A DNA stretch of 64,000 nt from Streptomyces sp. B21-105 (GCF_036898465.1 NZ_JARUMJ010000001.1:1364001-1428000); one strand, 5' to 3'; shown: positions 43,781-52,142, counted from the first letter of the stretch. Notes: generated by a model not told the origin, from the letters alone. Translations and numbers: made by a program.

Positions 43781-44086
43781 ATGGTGCCCGAGCTGCCGCC
43801 GCTGCCCGCGCTGACCCGCGCGGAGGCCGAGCTGATCGACGGATACCTCGACGTGGTCGACATGCTCGGCCGCATCAACCCCGCCCACCACGGTGACACC
43901 TACCGCGGACTGCGCGCCGCCCAGGCGCTGGTGAGCAAGGCGACCGCGCTGCGCGACGCGCTGACGCGGATGCACCAGCGCGGTGAGAGCGAGTTGCACG
44001 CGCCGACGCTCGCGCGGGCGCTGCGCGTCCTCGACGGGGAGCGCCGCACGGCGCGCGTCACGCTGCCCCCGCTCTCCGACGGCTGA
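43781..44086 (+). CDS. Small helical protein downstream of ClpP
   Basis: 101 residues from ATG 43781, six bases after the clpP stop, with GGGAGGTGAGCC spanning the junction as RBS. Largely helical: LPALTRAEAELIDGYLDVVD, MLGRINPAHHGDTYRGLRAA, QALVSKATALRDALTRMHQR, LHAPTLARALRVLDGERRTA. No motif I recognise and no membrane segment. Because it is tightly coupled to an atypical ClpP it could be a partner or regulator of that subunit; inference from context only. Confidence 0.7.
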   Translation: MVPELPPLPALTRAEAELIDGYLDVVDMLGRINPAHHGDTYRGLRAAQALVSKATALRDALTRMHQRGESELHAPTLARALRVLDGERRTARVTLPPLSDG

Positions 44087-44118
44087 CCCGGGGCAGCGTC
44101 GGTCCCAACAGTTCGACT

Positions 44119-44240
44119 CCGGTCCGGTCCGGACGGTTCGACGTTGGCTCGGCTCCGGTCCGGACGGCTCGACGTTGGCTCGGCTCCGGTCCGGACGGCT
44201 CGACGTTGGCTCGGCTCCGGTCCGGACGGCTCGGCTCGGA
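44119..44240. repeat. 31-bp tandem repeat array (about 3.5 copies)
   Basis: Unit GGCTCCGGTCCGGACGGCTC followed by GACGTTGGCTC, period 31, starting near 44120 (first copy with GGTCC and GGTTC variants). It follows the small gene after clpP and precedes the riboswitch region. Non-coding; GC-rich and partially self-complementary (TCCGGACC). Confidence 0.85.
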
Positions 44241-44544
44241 CGTGACGATCGGGCCGGAGCCGAAACGACCCAGAAGGCGTACCCCCGTTCGGCAGAGCGT
44301 CCACTGCTCCCGCAGACGCCCCCAGGTTGCACGAAAGGGCGTTCCTCGAGCGGAAAAGGAGGCGTCACCGCTGGTGGGAGGCCCTGAGATACCCCGGCAC
44401 CTGATCGTCCGTCAGAGTGTTCACCCGAACGGGTGAGTGGTGAGTAACCCCACAAATCCTCGGTTCCGTTGGGATTTTCGGACATCCGTGAGCCAAGATC
44501 CCTGACTGACGACAAGCCCCCGCCACAAGCGGCGGGGCGATCCG

Positions 44545-44741
44545 GGTGGACGCCGAGTCCTGCCGCCTCCCGGATGACCGGTCGACAGGAGTGCATCGGC
44601 AGGAGTGGAGGACCCAAGCACGACGGGTCGCCGGAACGGTCACGCCATGACCGGGCCGAGCAGCCCTTGGGGTGAAGCCGCTGACGCGGCCGGGCAACTT
44701 CGCCAGCCCGAATCCGACAGGTCATCCTTCACAGGCGGCTG
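44545..44741 (+). ncRNA. c-di-AMP (ydaO/yuaA-type) riboswitch
   Basis: Leader of the NlpC/P60 gene. Conserved ydaO pieces: GCCGAGTCCTGCCGCC on the 5' side, GGAGGACCCAAGCACGACGG, CTTGGGGTGAAGCCG, and GCCCGAATCCGACAGG with closing GGCGGCT at the 3' side. The 15 bp after its end reach the RBS. In Streptomyces, ydaO elements precede cell-wall hydrolase genes (rpfA, NlpC/P60) and c-di-AMP binding stops expression. A separate GC hairpin (CCCCGCC/GGCGGGG, 44518-44537) precedes it. Confidence 0.82.
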
Positions 44742-44755
44742 ACGAAGGGTTGCGC

Positions 44756-45229
44756 ATGACTGCGCTCAATCGTGTCCCGTCGCTCATGGCCCGGGCCGGT
44801 ACGGCCTCGGCGTTCGCCATCGCCGCCGTGGGCGGCACGGTCGTGGTACCGGGGCTCGCCTCCGACGCCGCGGCCGCCACACCGGCGACGAAGGCGCTGC
44901 AGATCGCCGCCTCCAAGAAGGGCGCGCCGTACAAGTACGGGGCGACCGGACCGAAGAGGTTCGACTGTTCGGGGCTCACGCAGTACTCGTTCAAGAAGGC
45001 GGGCAAGAGCCTGCCGCGGACGGCGGCCCAGCAGTACAACAAGACGAAGCACATTTCGGCGTCCAGCCGCAAGGCGGGCGACCTGGTGTTCTTCCACTCG
45101 GGGCGGAACGTGTACCACGTCGGGATCTACGCCGGTCAGGGCAAGATCTGGCACTCGCCGAAGACCGGCGACGTGGTGAAGCTCCAGAAGATCTGGACCA
45201 AGAGCGTCTGGTACGGCCGGGTCCGCTGA
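44756..45229 (+). CDS. Secreted NlpC/P60 peptidoglycan endopeptidase
   Basis: 157 residues from ATG 44756 (GAAGGG nearby); earlier frame extensions lie inside the riboswitch. Signal-like N-terminus RAGTASAFAIAAVGGTVVVP ending SDAAAAT. NlpC/P60 domain about 45-157: KGAPYKYGATGPKRFDCSGL (catalytic Cys in FDCSG), AGDLVFFHSG, YHVGIYAGQGKIWHSPKTG (catalytic His). It cuts peptide stems in peptidoglycan and remodels the wall during growth or sporulation. Likely controlled by c-di-AMP through the leader riboswitch. Confidence 0.92.
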   Translation: MTALNRVPSLMARAGTASAFAIAAVGGTVVVPGLASDAAAATPATKALQIAASKKGAPYKYGATGPKRFDCSGLTQYSFKKAGKSLPRTAAQQYNKTKHISASSRKAGDLVFFHSGRNVYHVGIYAGQGKIWHSPKTGDVVKLQKIWTKSVWYGRVR

Positions 45230-45305
45230 GGCCCGTGCGCTGATCCTCCGGGCCCGCAGGGGCCCGCTGAGCCTCCCGGGGCGTGCACGGCGTCCTGACG
45301 CGCCT

Positions 45306-45797
45306 TCACCGCCCCGGGAGCTCACCACCCTCCGCCGGAGCCGCCAGAACACCGGCGGCCGCGGCCGGCTCGACCGCCGGGACGGTCCACGGGAGCTCTA
45401 CGATGACCGTCTTGCCGCCCTCCCGGGTGGGCCGCACTCTGAGCCTGCCGCCGGCCTCCGCGGTCAGCCAGCGAACGATCACCATGCCTCGGCCGTTGTC
45501 CTGCTGGACGGCGGCCGGCAGTCGTTGCGGAAAGCGCGGGTGGCTGTCGGTGACGCCGATGCGCAGCTGTTCGTCGCGGTCGAGAACGAGGTCCACCGTG
45601 AAGGTGGGCGACTGACCGAAGGTGTGCTGTACGGCGTTGGTGGCGAGTTCCGAGACGATCAGACGGACGGTGTCGGCCGCCTCGGCGTCCGCCGGCAGAC
45701 CCCACTCGCCGAGGATGCCGGCCACGAAGGCGCGGGCCGTGGAGACCGAGGCGGGATCGCTCGGCAGAGTGAGGGTTGCTTCCAGGTGATCTGCCAT
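45306..45797 (-). CDS. RsbW-like ATP-binding protein (anti-sigma type)
   Basis: 163 residues from ATG 45795-45797. Single HATPase domain: VSTARAFVAGILGEWGLPAD, VRLIVSELATNAVQHTFGQS (N box ExxxNAxxH), LRIGVTDSHPRFPQ (G1-like) and GRGMVIVRWLTAEAGGRLRV (G2). Such small GHKL proteins are abundant in Streptomyces and act as anti-sigma factors or serine kinases. Divergent from an XRE-DUF5753 regulator which is followed by a DUF397 gene: the WhiJ/AbaA-type trio. The C-terminus is an Ala/Pro/Glu tail. Function probably in development or antibiotic control, inferred. Confidence 0.87.
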   Translation of the reverse strand: MADHLEATLTLPSDPASVSTARAFVAGILGEWGLPADAEAADTVRLIVSELATNAVQHTFGQSPTFTVDLVLDRDEQLRIGVTDSHPRFPQRLPAAVQQDNGRGMVIVRWLTAEAGGRLRVRPTREGGKTVIVELPWTVPAVEPAAAAGVLAAPAEGGELPGR

Positions 45798-46009
45798 GGC
45801 GACGTCGTCCCTTTCCCACGGGACCGGAGCCCGACACGGGTGTGGATGGTTCGAGTACGGTCCCGGACTGGTGCTTCTTCGCCAGACTGCCATCACCACG
45901 CCGGTCACGGTGGCGATCCACCAAGATGTGCATATATCTGTCGCCCGATGCGGTGAACTCTGCGACGGCAGAGCGTATTTGGCCGACCTTCAGGAGTGAG
46001 GAGAAGCCC

Positions 46010-46870
46010 GTGCGGCACGGACCGGCGGTGCGCCGCCGCAAGCTGGGCGCCGAACTGCGCACTTTACGCGCCCAGGCGGGCCTCACCAGTGGGGAGGCGG
46101 CCCGGCTCGTGGGGTGGCACCAGTCCAAGGTGAGCCGTATCGAGACCGGTACCAGTGGATCGAAACCGGCCGATGTGCGGTTACTCCTCGACGCCTATGG
46201 AGTGACCGATCCGCAACTGCGGGAGCTGATGCTGGCATTGGCGGACCCCGAGGTCGGCGGTGGCCGCGACCACTGGTGGCACGCCTACCGCGGGGTGCTG
46301 CCGCCCGCCTATCGGGACTTCATCAGCCTGGAATCCCAGGCCGGCGCGATGCGCACCCTGGAGACGACCGTGGTGCCGGGCCTGCTGCAGACGCCCGAGT
46401 ACGCCCGCGCGGTGACCGGCGCCGCGGTCGAGGGTCTCGACGAGGAGCAGCTGGACACCCTGGTGGAAGTGCGGCTGGCCCGCCAGGACGTGCTGCGCGC
46501 GCAGCCGCCGCTGGAGCTGAGCGCGGTGCTGGACGAGTCGGTGCTGCGCCGCGAGGTGGGCGGCCCCGAGGTGATGGTCCGCCAGCTGCTGCGGCTGGTG
46601 GAGGCCTCCCGAATGCCGCAAGTGAGCCTTCAGGTGCTGCCGTTCACCGCGGGTGCACATATCGGGGTAACCGGCCCTTTCGTTATCTTTTCATTTTCGC
46701 GCACTTCTGATCTGGATGTGGTTGTTCTCGACCACTTGACGAGTAGCCTCTACCTCGAACGGAAAGAAGACCTCCAGGCCTATGCGCAGGCCTTCAACGC
46801 CCTTCGGGCGCACGCCCTTTCGCCCGGGGAATCATCGGATTACATCGCCGCGATGGCCTGCGGCGCGTAA
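46010..46870 (+). CDS. XRE-family regulator with DUF5753 (WhiJ-like)
   Basis: 286 residues from GTG 46010, with GAGGAG seven bases upstream. HTH about 8-70: LGAELRTLRAQAGLTSGEAA, RLVGWHQSKVSRIETG. DUF5753 about 90-275: AYRDFISLESQAGAMRTLET, VPGLLQTPEYARAV, LARQDVLRAQPPLELSAVLD, EASRMPQVSLQVLPFTAGAH. Members such as WhiJ repress developmental genes with DUF397 partners. The stretch encoding FVIFSFSRTSDLDVVV (46676-46730) is AT-rich compared with the rest. DUF397 gene starts 9 bp after its stop, so co-expressed. Confidence 0.92.
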   Translation: MRHGPAVRRRKLGAELRTLRAQAGLTSGEAARLVGWHQSKVSRIETGTSGSKPADVRLLLDAYGVTDPQLRELMLALADPEVGGGRDHWWHAYRGVLPPAYRDFISLESQAGAMRTLETTVVPGLLQTPEYARAVTGAAVEGLDEEQLDTLVEVRLARQDVLRAQPPLELSAVLDESVLRREVGGPEVMVRQLLRLVEASRMPQVSLQVLPFTAGAHIGVTGPFVIFSFSRTSDLDVVVLDHLTSSLYLERKEDLQAYAQAFNALRAHALSPGESSDYIAAMACGA

Positions 46871-46879
46871 GGAGGCACC

Positions 46880-47158
46880 ATGTCCGCAGTACCGCGGAAC
46901 GTACCTTCCCGTACCGATACCGATACCGATACCGATACCGTTCCTGCTCCCGACTGTCTCCCGCAGCTGCGGTGGCTGCGCAGCAGCTACAGCACGGGAG
47001 CCAACAACTGCGTCGAGACCGCCCGTCCGGACCGCGGCCCCTGGGCCGGGCTGCTCGCCGTACGCGACTCCAAGGAACCGGCCGGTCCCGCCCTGCTCTT
47101 CTCCCCCGAGAGCTGGACGGGATTCACCGCCGCGCTCCGCCGACCACACCGCACCTGA
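46880..47158 (+). CDS. DUF397 domain protein
   Basis: 92 residues from ATG 46880, GGAGG seven bases upstream. DUF397 fold about 28-85: [46 protein letters not shown]. These small proteins pair with DUF5753 regulators (WhiJ type) to tune DNA binding. The N-terminal extension carries TDTDTDTDT, encoded by a GATACC hexanucleotide repeat (46915-46941) not found in the family, likely slippage-derived. Second gene of the XRE-DUF397 operon. Confidence 0.9.
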   Translation: MSAVPRNVPSRTDTDTDTDTVPAPDCLPQLRWLRSSYSTGANNCVETARPDRGPWAGLLAVRDSKEPAGPALLFSPESWTGFTAALRRPHRT

Positions 47159-47187
47159 CGGCACACCACGTCACAGGCGACCCACAG

Positions 47188-47285
47188 CCGTGTCTCGCCG
47201 ACTCGCGACCGTGTCTCGCCGTTTCATGACGTGTATCGCCGTTTCACATCCGGTTCTCGCCGTTTCAGGGCCGGTTCTCGCCGAT
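47188..47285. repeat. 20-21 bp direct repeats (CCGTGTCTCGCCGTTTCATGA family, about 5 copies)
   Basis: Units at 47189, 47209, about 47230, 47250 and 47271, sharing GTNTCTCGCCGTTTCA; the last overlaps the end of bioF coding (stop at 47265-47267). It lies between the convergent DUF397 and bioF genes; degenerate, no spacers. Possibly slippage product or protein-binding array. Confidence 0.75.
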
Positions 47286-48392
47286 CACCCGCACGGCGCG
47301 TGCCAGCTCGGCGTCGGAGAGGTCCGCGCGGGCGGTGAGCCTCAGGCGCGAGATGCCGTCGGGCACGGAAGGAGGACGGAAGCAGCCCACGGCCAGACCT
47401 GCCGTCCGGCAGTCCGCCGCCCAGCGCACGGCCTCCTCCGGGGAGGGCGCACGCACCGAGACGACCGCGGCGTCGGGACGCACCGCTTCCAGACCCGCGG
47501 CCGTCAGTCGGGCGTGCAGTTCGCCCGCCACCGCCCGCGCGCGTGCGGCGCGCCCCGGTTCCCGGCGCAGCAGCCGCAGGGCCGCCAGCGCGGCGCCCGC
47601 CGCCGCCGGGGCCAGGCCCGTGTCGAAGATGAACGTGCGGGCCGCGTTCACCAGGTGCTCGATCACCCGCGCGGGGCCCAGCACGGCGCCCCCCTGGCTG
47701 CCGAGCGACTTGGACAACGTGAGCGTCACGACGACGTCGGCGGCGCCCGCGAGACCGGCCGCGTGCGCGGTGCCCCGGCCGCCGTCCCCGAGCACGCCCA
47801 GTCCGTGGGCGTCGTCGACGACGAGACCGGCGCCGTGCTCCCGGCAGGCGGCGGCGAGGCCGGCCAACGGGGCCGCGTCGCCGTCGACCGAGAAGACCGC
47901 GTCGCTGACGGCCACGGCCGGGCCGTCGTGGGCGTCGAGCGCCTTGCGCACGGCCTCCGGGTCGGCGTGGCCGACGACCTGGACGGCGCCGCGGGCCAGC
48001 CGGCACCCGTCGATGAGCGAGGCGTGGTTGGCCGCGTCGGAGACGATCAGCGAGCCGTGCGGGGCCAGCGCGGTGACGGCGGCGAGGTTGGCCGCGTAAC
48101 CGGAGGAGAAGACCAGGGCCGCCTCGAAGCCGCAGAAGTCCGCCAGCTCCCGCTCCAGGTCGCCGTGCAGCTCGGTGGTGCCGGTGACGAGGCGGGAGCC
48201 GGTGGCGCCGCCGCCCCAGGTGCGGGCGGCGGCCGCGGCGCCCTCGACGACCTCGGGATGACGGGACAGACCCAGGTAGTCGTTGCTCGCGAGGTCCAGC
48301 AGCGGCGAGTCGGCCGGCCGCGGCCGCAGCGTCCGTACGAGTCCGGCCCGGCGGCGCAGCTCCGCCTGCTCGTCGATCCAGCCGAACGCCAT
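47265..48392 (-). CDS. bioF: 8-amino-7-oxononanoate synthase
   Basis: 375 residues from ATG 48390-48392. Alpha-oxoamine synthase fold: LLDLASNDYLGLSRHPEVVE (substrate site), FSSGYAANLAAVTALAPHGS, VVDDAHGLGVLGDGGRG (His/Asp for PLP) and the PLP Schiff-base lysine in VTLTLSKSLGSQGGAVLGP. Joins pimeloyl-ACP/CoA with alanine to give KAPA, the first ring-specific step of biotin synthesis. It is divergent from bioB across 148 bp; the other biotin genes follow on the plus strand. All key residues intact. Confidence 0.95.
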   Translation of the reverse strand: MAFGWIDEQAELRRRAGLVRTLRPRPADSPLLDLASNDYLGLSRHPEVVEGAAAAARTWGGGATGSRLVTGTTELHGDLERELADFCGFEAALVFSSGYAANLAAVTALAPHGSLIVSDAANHASLIDGCRLARGAVQVVGHADPEAVRKALDAHDGPAVAVSDAVFSVDGDAAPLAGLAAACREHGAGLVVDDAHGLGVLGDGGRGTAHAAGLAGAADVVVTLTLSKSLGSQGGAVLGPARVIEHLVNAARTFIFDTGLAPAAAGAALAALRLLRREPGRAARARAVAGELHARLTAAGLEAVRPDAAVVSVRAPSPEEAVRWAADCRTAGLAVGCFRPPSVPDGISRLRLTARADLSDAELARAVRVIGENRP

Positions 48393-48540
48393 GGGTCCTC
48401 CGGTGCTTTTGTAGGTAGCGGACAGACACTAGCGGCAGGGCCGCCCGCCCACGGTGTGGCAATACCCACACGTCGAACCGGGTGTGTTGTGTGATCCCTA
48501 CCTTGGCCCGGAGCGGGTGCGTAGGACAGGATCGGCTCTC
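48393..48540. promoter_or_regulatory. Divergent bioF/bioB promoter region
   Basis: 148 bp. It holds AATACCCACACGTCGAACCG-GTGTGTTGTGTGATC, an AT-poor run with ACAC/GTGTG half-sites (near 48461-48492), and TACCTTGG as a -10-like element for bioB. A specific BioQ or BirA operator is not identifiable by eye. Confidence 0.45.
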
Positions 48541-49782
48541 ATGGACCTGCTGAACACGCTGGTGGACAAGGGGCTTCGGCGCGAGCTGCCGACCCGCGAG
48601 GAGGCTCTGGCCGTCCTCGCCACTTCCGACGACGACGTGCTGGACGTGGTGGCCGCGGCCGGGAAGGTGCGCCGGCACTGGTTCGGCCGACGGGTGAAGC
48701 TCAACTACCTCGTCAACCTCAAGTCGGGCCTGTGCCCCGAGGACTGTTCCTACTGCTCCCAGCGGCTGGGCTCGACGGCCGGGATCCTGAAGTACACCTG
48801 GCTCAAGCCCGACGAGGCCTCGCAGGCCGCCGCGGCGGGGCTGGCCGGCGGCGCGAAGCGGGTCTGCCTGGTGGCGTCCGGGCGCGGGCCGACGGACCGG
48901 GACGTCGACCGGGTGTCCGACACCATCAAGGCGATCAAGGAACAGAACGAGGGCGTCGAGGTGTGCGCCTGTCTGGGCCTGCTCTCCGACGGCCAGGCCG
49001 AGCGGCTGCGCGAGGCGGGCGCCGACGCCTACAACCACAACCTCAACACGTCGGAGTCGACGTATGGCGAGATCACGACCACGCACACCTACGCCGACCG
49101 GGTGGACACCGTCGCCAAGGCGCACGCGGCGGGCCTGTCGGCCTGCTCGGGTCTGATCGCCGGCATGGGCGAGACGGACGAGGACCTGGTGGACGTCGTC
49201 TACTCGCTGCGCGAGCTGGACCCGGACTCGGTGCCGGTCAACTTCCTCATCCCGGTCGAGGGCACCCCGCTGGCCAAGGAGTGGAACCTCACCCCGCAGC
49301 GCTGTCTGCGGATCCTGGCGATGGTGCGGTTCGTCTGCCCGGACGTCGAGGTCCGCATCGCGGGCGGGCGCGAGGTGCATCTGCGCACGATGCAGCCGCT
49401 CGCGCTGCACCTGGCCAACTCGATCTTCCTCGGCGACTACCTCACGACCGAGGGCCAGGCGGGCAAGGCCGACCTGGAGATGATCGCGGACGGCGGGTTC
49501 GAGGTGGAGGGCGCCGAGCAGGTCACGCTGCCCGAGCACCGAGCGACGGCGGGCGGCGGCTGCGGGTCCCACGAGGGCGACGGCTGCGGGTCGCAGCAGG
49601 CCGCGGGCTGCGGCGGACACGAGGGCTCCGGATGCGGCTCGCACGAGGTCGGCGGCGTCTGCGGCTCCGTCCCCGCGGCGACCGCGGCCCCCGCTGCCGC
49701 CGCGTCGGCGGGCGAGGCCCGCACCGACCTGGTCGCCGTGCGCCGCCGCGGCGCCGGCACCGATCTCGCCCCCAATGCCTGA
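48541..49782 (+). CDS. bioB: Biotin synthase with Cys/His-repeat C-terminal tail
   Basis: 413 residues from ATG 48541. Radical SAM core: [20 protein letters not shown] and CSYCSQRL (CxxxCxxC for the 4Fe-4S cluster), later [12 protein letters not shown] and [10 protein letters not shown] (Arg ligand of the 2Fe-2S cluster); inserts sulphur into dethiobiotin. Normal BioB is about 320-350 residues. Here residues about 337-376 add a repeat [12 protein letters not shown]...[15 protein letters not shown] with five Cys and three HE pairs, then a linker to the end. The tail might bind iron or zinc, or supply sulphur or cluster; unknown. Overlaps the bioA start by 8 nt. Confidence 0.93.
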   Translation: MDLLNTLVDKGLRRELPTREEALAVLATSDDDVLDVVAAAGKVRRHWFGRRVKLNYLVNLKSGLCPEDCSYCSQRLGSTAGILKYTWLKPDEASQAAAAGLAGGAKRVCLVASGRGPTDRDVDRVSDTIKAIKEQNEGVEVCACLGLLSDGQAERLREAGADAYNHNLNTSESTYGEITTTHTYADRVDTVAKAHAAGLSACSGLIAGMGETDEDLVDVVYSLRELDPDSVPVNFLIPVEGTPLAKEWNLTPQRCLRILAMVRFVCPDVEVRIAGGREVHLRTMQPLALHLANSIFLGDYLTTEGQAGKADLEMIADGGFEVEGAEQVTLPEHRATAGGGCGSHEGDGCGSQQAAGCGGHEGSGCGSHEVGGVCGSVPAATAAPAAAASAGEARTDLVAVRRRGAGTDLAPNA

Positions 49783-51088
49783 GCCGTCCCCGCTCGCCGT
49801 GCCGGAGCCGTCCCCGCTCGCCGTGTCTGAGCTGCTGGAGCTCGACCGGCGGCATGTGTGGCATCCCTACGGTCCGATGCCCGGCCGGGCCGAACCGCTC
49901 GTCGTGGAGTCGGCGAGCGGGGTCCGGCTGCGGATGGCGGACGGCTCGGGCGAGCTGGTCGACGGCATGTCGTCCTGGTGGTCGGCGATCCACGGCTACA
50001 ACCACCCGGTGCTCAACGACGCCGTGCGCGAGCAGCTGGAACGGATGAGCCACGTCATGTTCGGCGGGCTCACCCACGAGCCCGCCGTCCGGCTGGCGAA
50101 GCTTCTCGTCGACATCTCGCCCGACGGTCTCGAGCATGTCTTCCTCGCCGACTCGGGCTCGGTGTCGGTCGAGGTCGCGGTGAAGATGTGCCTGCAGTAC
50201 TGGCGTTCGCTGGGCCGTCCGGCGAAGAGCCGCCTGCTGACCTGGCGCGGCGGCTACCACGGCGACACCTGGCAGCCCATGTCGGTGTGCGACCCCGACG
50301 GCGGGATGCACGACCTGTGGACCGGCGTGCTGCCCCGGCAGGTCTTCGTGGACGCGCCCCCGGCGGAGTACGACGAGGCGTACGCCGATCAGCTGCGCAC
50401 GACGGTCGAACAGCATGCCGACGAACTGGCCGCGGTCATCGTGGAGCCGGTGGTCCAGGGCGCGGGCGGGATGCGGTTCCACTCCCCCGGGTATCTGCGG
50501 GTGCTGCGCGAGGTGTGCGACGCGCACGACGTGCTGCTGGTGTTCGACGAGATCGCGACCGGTTTCGGCCGTACGGGCGCGCTGTTCGCGGCGGAGCACG
50601 CCGCGGTCACACCGGATGTGATGTGCGTCGGCAAGGCTTTGACCGGCGGCTATCTGACGATGGCGGCGACGCTGTGCACCTCCCGGGTGGCCGACGGGAT
50701 CTCACGGGGCGACGTGCCGGTGCTGGCCCACGGGCCGACGTTCATGGGCAACCCCCTCGCGGCGGCCGTCGCCTGCGCCTCGATCGAGCTGCTGCTCGGC
50801 CAGGACTGGCTCGCGGAGGTCAAGCGGATCGAGTCGGGCCTGCGGGACGGCCTCGCTCCGGCGTCGCGGCTCCCCGGCGTGCGGGACGTGCGGGTTCTGG
50901 GCGCCATCGGGGTCGTCCAGCTCGACCACGAGGTGGACATGCGGGCCGCCACCGCGGCGGCCGTGCGCGAGGGGGTCTGGCTGCGGCCGTTCCGCGATCT
51001 CCTCTACACGATGCCGCCGTACGTCACCGGTGACGTGGACGTGGCACGGATCACGCGCGCGGTGTGCGCGGCGGCGCGGGAGGGGTGA
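49775..51088 (+). CDS. bioA: Adenosylmethionine-8-amino-7-oxononanoate transaminase
   Basis: 437 residues from ATG 49775, eight nt inside bioB. Class III PLP aminotransferase: [10 protein letters not shown] (substrate Tyr), [53 protein letters not shown], and lysine in [15 protein letters not shown]. Converts KAPA to DAPA with S-adenosylmethionine as amino donor. N-terminal [17 protein letters not shown] is a 24-bp tandem duplication not in other BioA. Middle gene of bioBAD; stop then bioD begins two bases on (51091). Confidence 0.95.
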   Translation: MPEPSPLAVPEPSPLAVSELLELDRRHVWHPYGPMPGRAEPLVVESASGVRLRMADGSGELVDGMSSWWSAIHGYNHPVLNDAVREQLERMSHVMFGGLTHEPAVRLAKLLVDISPDGLEHVFLADSGSVSVEVAVKMCLQYWRSLGRPAKSRLLTWRGGYHGDTWQPMSVCDPDGGMHDLWTGVLPRQVFVDAPPAEYDEAYADQLRTTVEQHADELAAVIVEPVVQGAGGMRFHSPGYLRVLREVCDAHDVLLVFDEIATGFGRTGALFAAEHAAVTPDVMCVGKALTGGYLTMAATLCTSRVADGISRGDVPVLAHGPTFMGNPLAAAVACASIELLLGQDWLAEVKRIESGLRDGLAPASRLPGVRDVRVLGAIGVVQLDHEVDMRAATAAAVREGVWLRPFRDLLYTMPPYVTGDVDVARITRAVCAAAREG

Positions 51089-51090
51089 GC

Positions 51091-51807
51091 ATGCCGATCC
51101 TGGTGATCACGGGGACGGGCACGGAGGTCGGCAAGACGGTCACGACGGCGGCGGTCGCCGCGGCGGCGCGGGCGGCGGGCCGGTCGGTGGCCGTGCTGAA
51201 GGCGGCGCAGACCGGTGTTGCGCCGGGCGAGCCGGGGGACGCCGAGGAGGTCGCGCGGCTGGCGGGCGCGCTCACCGCGGTCGAGGTCGCCCGCTTCCCC
51301 GAGCCGTTGGCTCCCGCGACGGCGGCGCGGCGGGCGGGTCTCGCGCCGGTGCGTCCGGGCGATGTGGCGGAGGCGGCGCAGAAACTGGCCGCGTCGCACG
51401 ACCTGGTGCTCGTCGAGGGGGCGGGCGGCCTGCTCGTCAGGTTCGACGAGGCGGGCGGCACGCTGGCCGACGCCGCTCGGCTGCTGCGGGCGCCGGTGCT
51501 GGTGGTGTCCTCGGCGGGGCTGGGCACGCTGAACACGACGGAGCTGACGGCCCGTGAACTGCGTGCGCGTGGCCTGGAGTTGCCGGGCGTGGTCATCGGC
51601 GACTGGCCCGACTCGCCCGACCTGGCGATGCGCTGCAACGTCACCGACCTGCCGGACGTCGCCGGGGCCCCGCTGCTGGGGGCGCTGCCGACGGGTGTGG
51701 GGTCGCTGGCGCCCACCGACTTCCGCGCGGCGGCCCCGGGTTGGCTGGCGCCACGGCTCGACGGGACGTGGGACGCCGACGCGTTCCGGGCCCGCGCCGC
51801 GCACTGA
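51091..51807 (+). CDS. bioD: Dethiobiotin synthetase
   Basis: 238 residues from ATG 51091 (GAGGGGTG overlapping the bioA end is the RBS). P-loop enzyme: VITGTGTEVGKTVTTAAVAA (GTGTxVGKT), KAAQTGVAP (substrate Lys/Thr), VEGAGGLLVRFDE and VVSSAGLGTLNTTELTARE. ATP-dependent closure of the ureido ring from DAPA and CO2 to dethiobiotin. Last of the bioBAD operon. The downstream 335 bp have duplicated GC-rich DNA and no clear gene, so transcription likely ends there. Confidence 0.95.
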   Translation: MPILVITGTGTEVGKTVTTAAVAAAARAAGRSVAVLKAAQTGVAPGEPGDAEEVARLAGALTAVEVARFPEPLAPATAARRAGLAPVRPGDVAEAAQKLAASHDLVLVEGAGGLLVRFDEAGGTLADAARLLRAPVLVVSSAGLGTLNTTELTARELRARGLELPGVVIGDWPDSPDLAMRCNVTDLPDVAGAPLLGALPTGVGSLAPTDFRAAAPGWLAPRLDGTWDADAFRARAAH

Positions 51808-52142
51808 GTCGGGTTCGCACGGTATCGCCGACATTCCGCGACACGGCGCTCGCGGGTCCGGCAAGGGGCCCGCGGCCCCACGTGCGGGCCGCGGGCTCAG
51901 CCGCGTCCGCGAGACACCGGCCGGCCGCCCCGCGGCTCGGCGTTCGCAGTTCTCGCAGAGGGACCACGGGCCTTGCGGGTGTGGGCCGCAGGCCGAGCCG
52001 CGTCCGCGAGACACCGCCGGCTGTCCCACGGCACGGGGGCTCGCCGGGGGCGGCGAGGGGACGCGCGAGTGTTTTCGGGCCGGGGCGAGCGTGCGCTCGG
52101 CCTCGGGAGCGGGCGGGCCGGGCGTCGCGCGGCGGTGGGACT
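51808..52142. other. Intergenic DNA with a duplicated 40-bp segment
   Basis: 335 bp between bioD and the LuxR gene end. Copies at 51882-51924 and 51980-52021 share GGCTCAGCCGCGTCCGCGAG and ACACCG with a few changes, about 98 bp apart. Around 51863-51895 GGGGCCCGCGGCCCC is a strong hairpin candidate for bioBAD termination. Frames on both strands are Arg/Pro-rich without recognisable domains; no gene claimed. Confidence 0.6.

Noticed and set aside
44119..44240. CRISPR-like array
   Set aside because: Units are contiguous with no unique spacers and only about 3.5 copies; no cas genes present.
47188..47285. CRISPR-like array after DUF397
   Set aside because: Degenerate 20-bp units without separate spacers; tandem repeat only.
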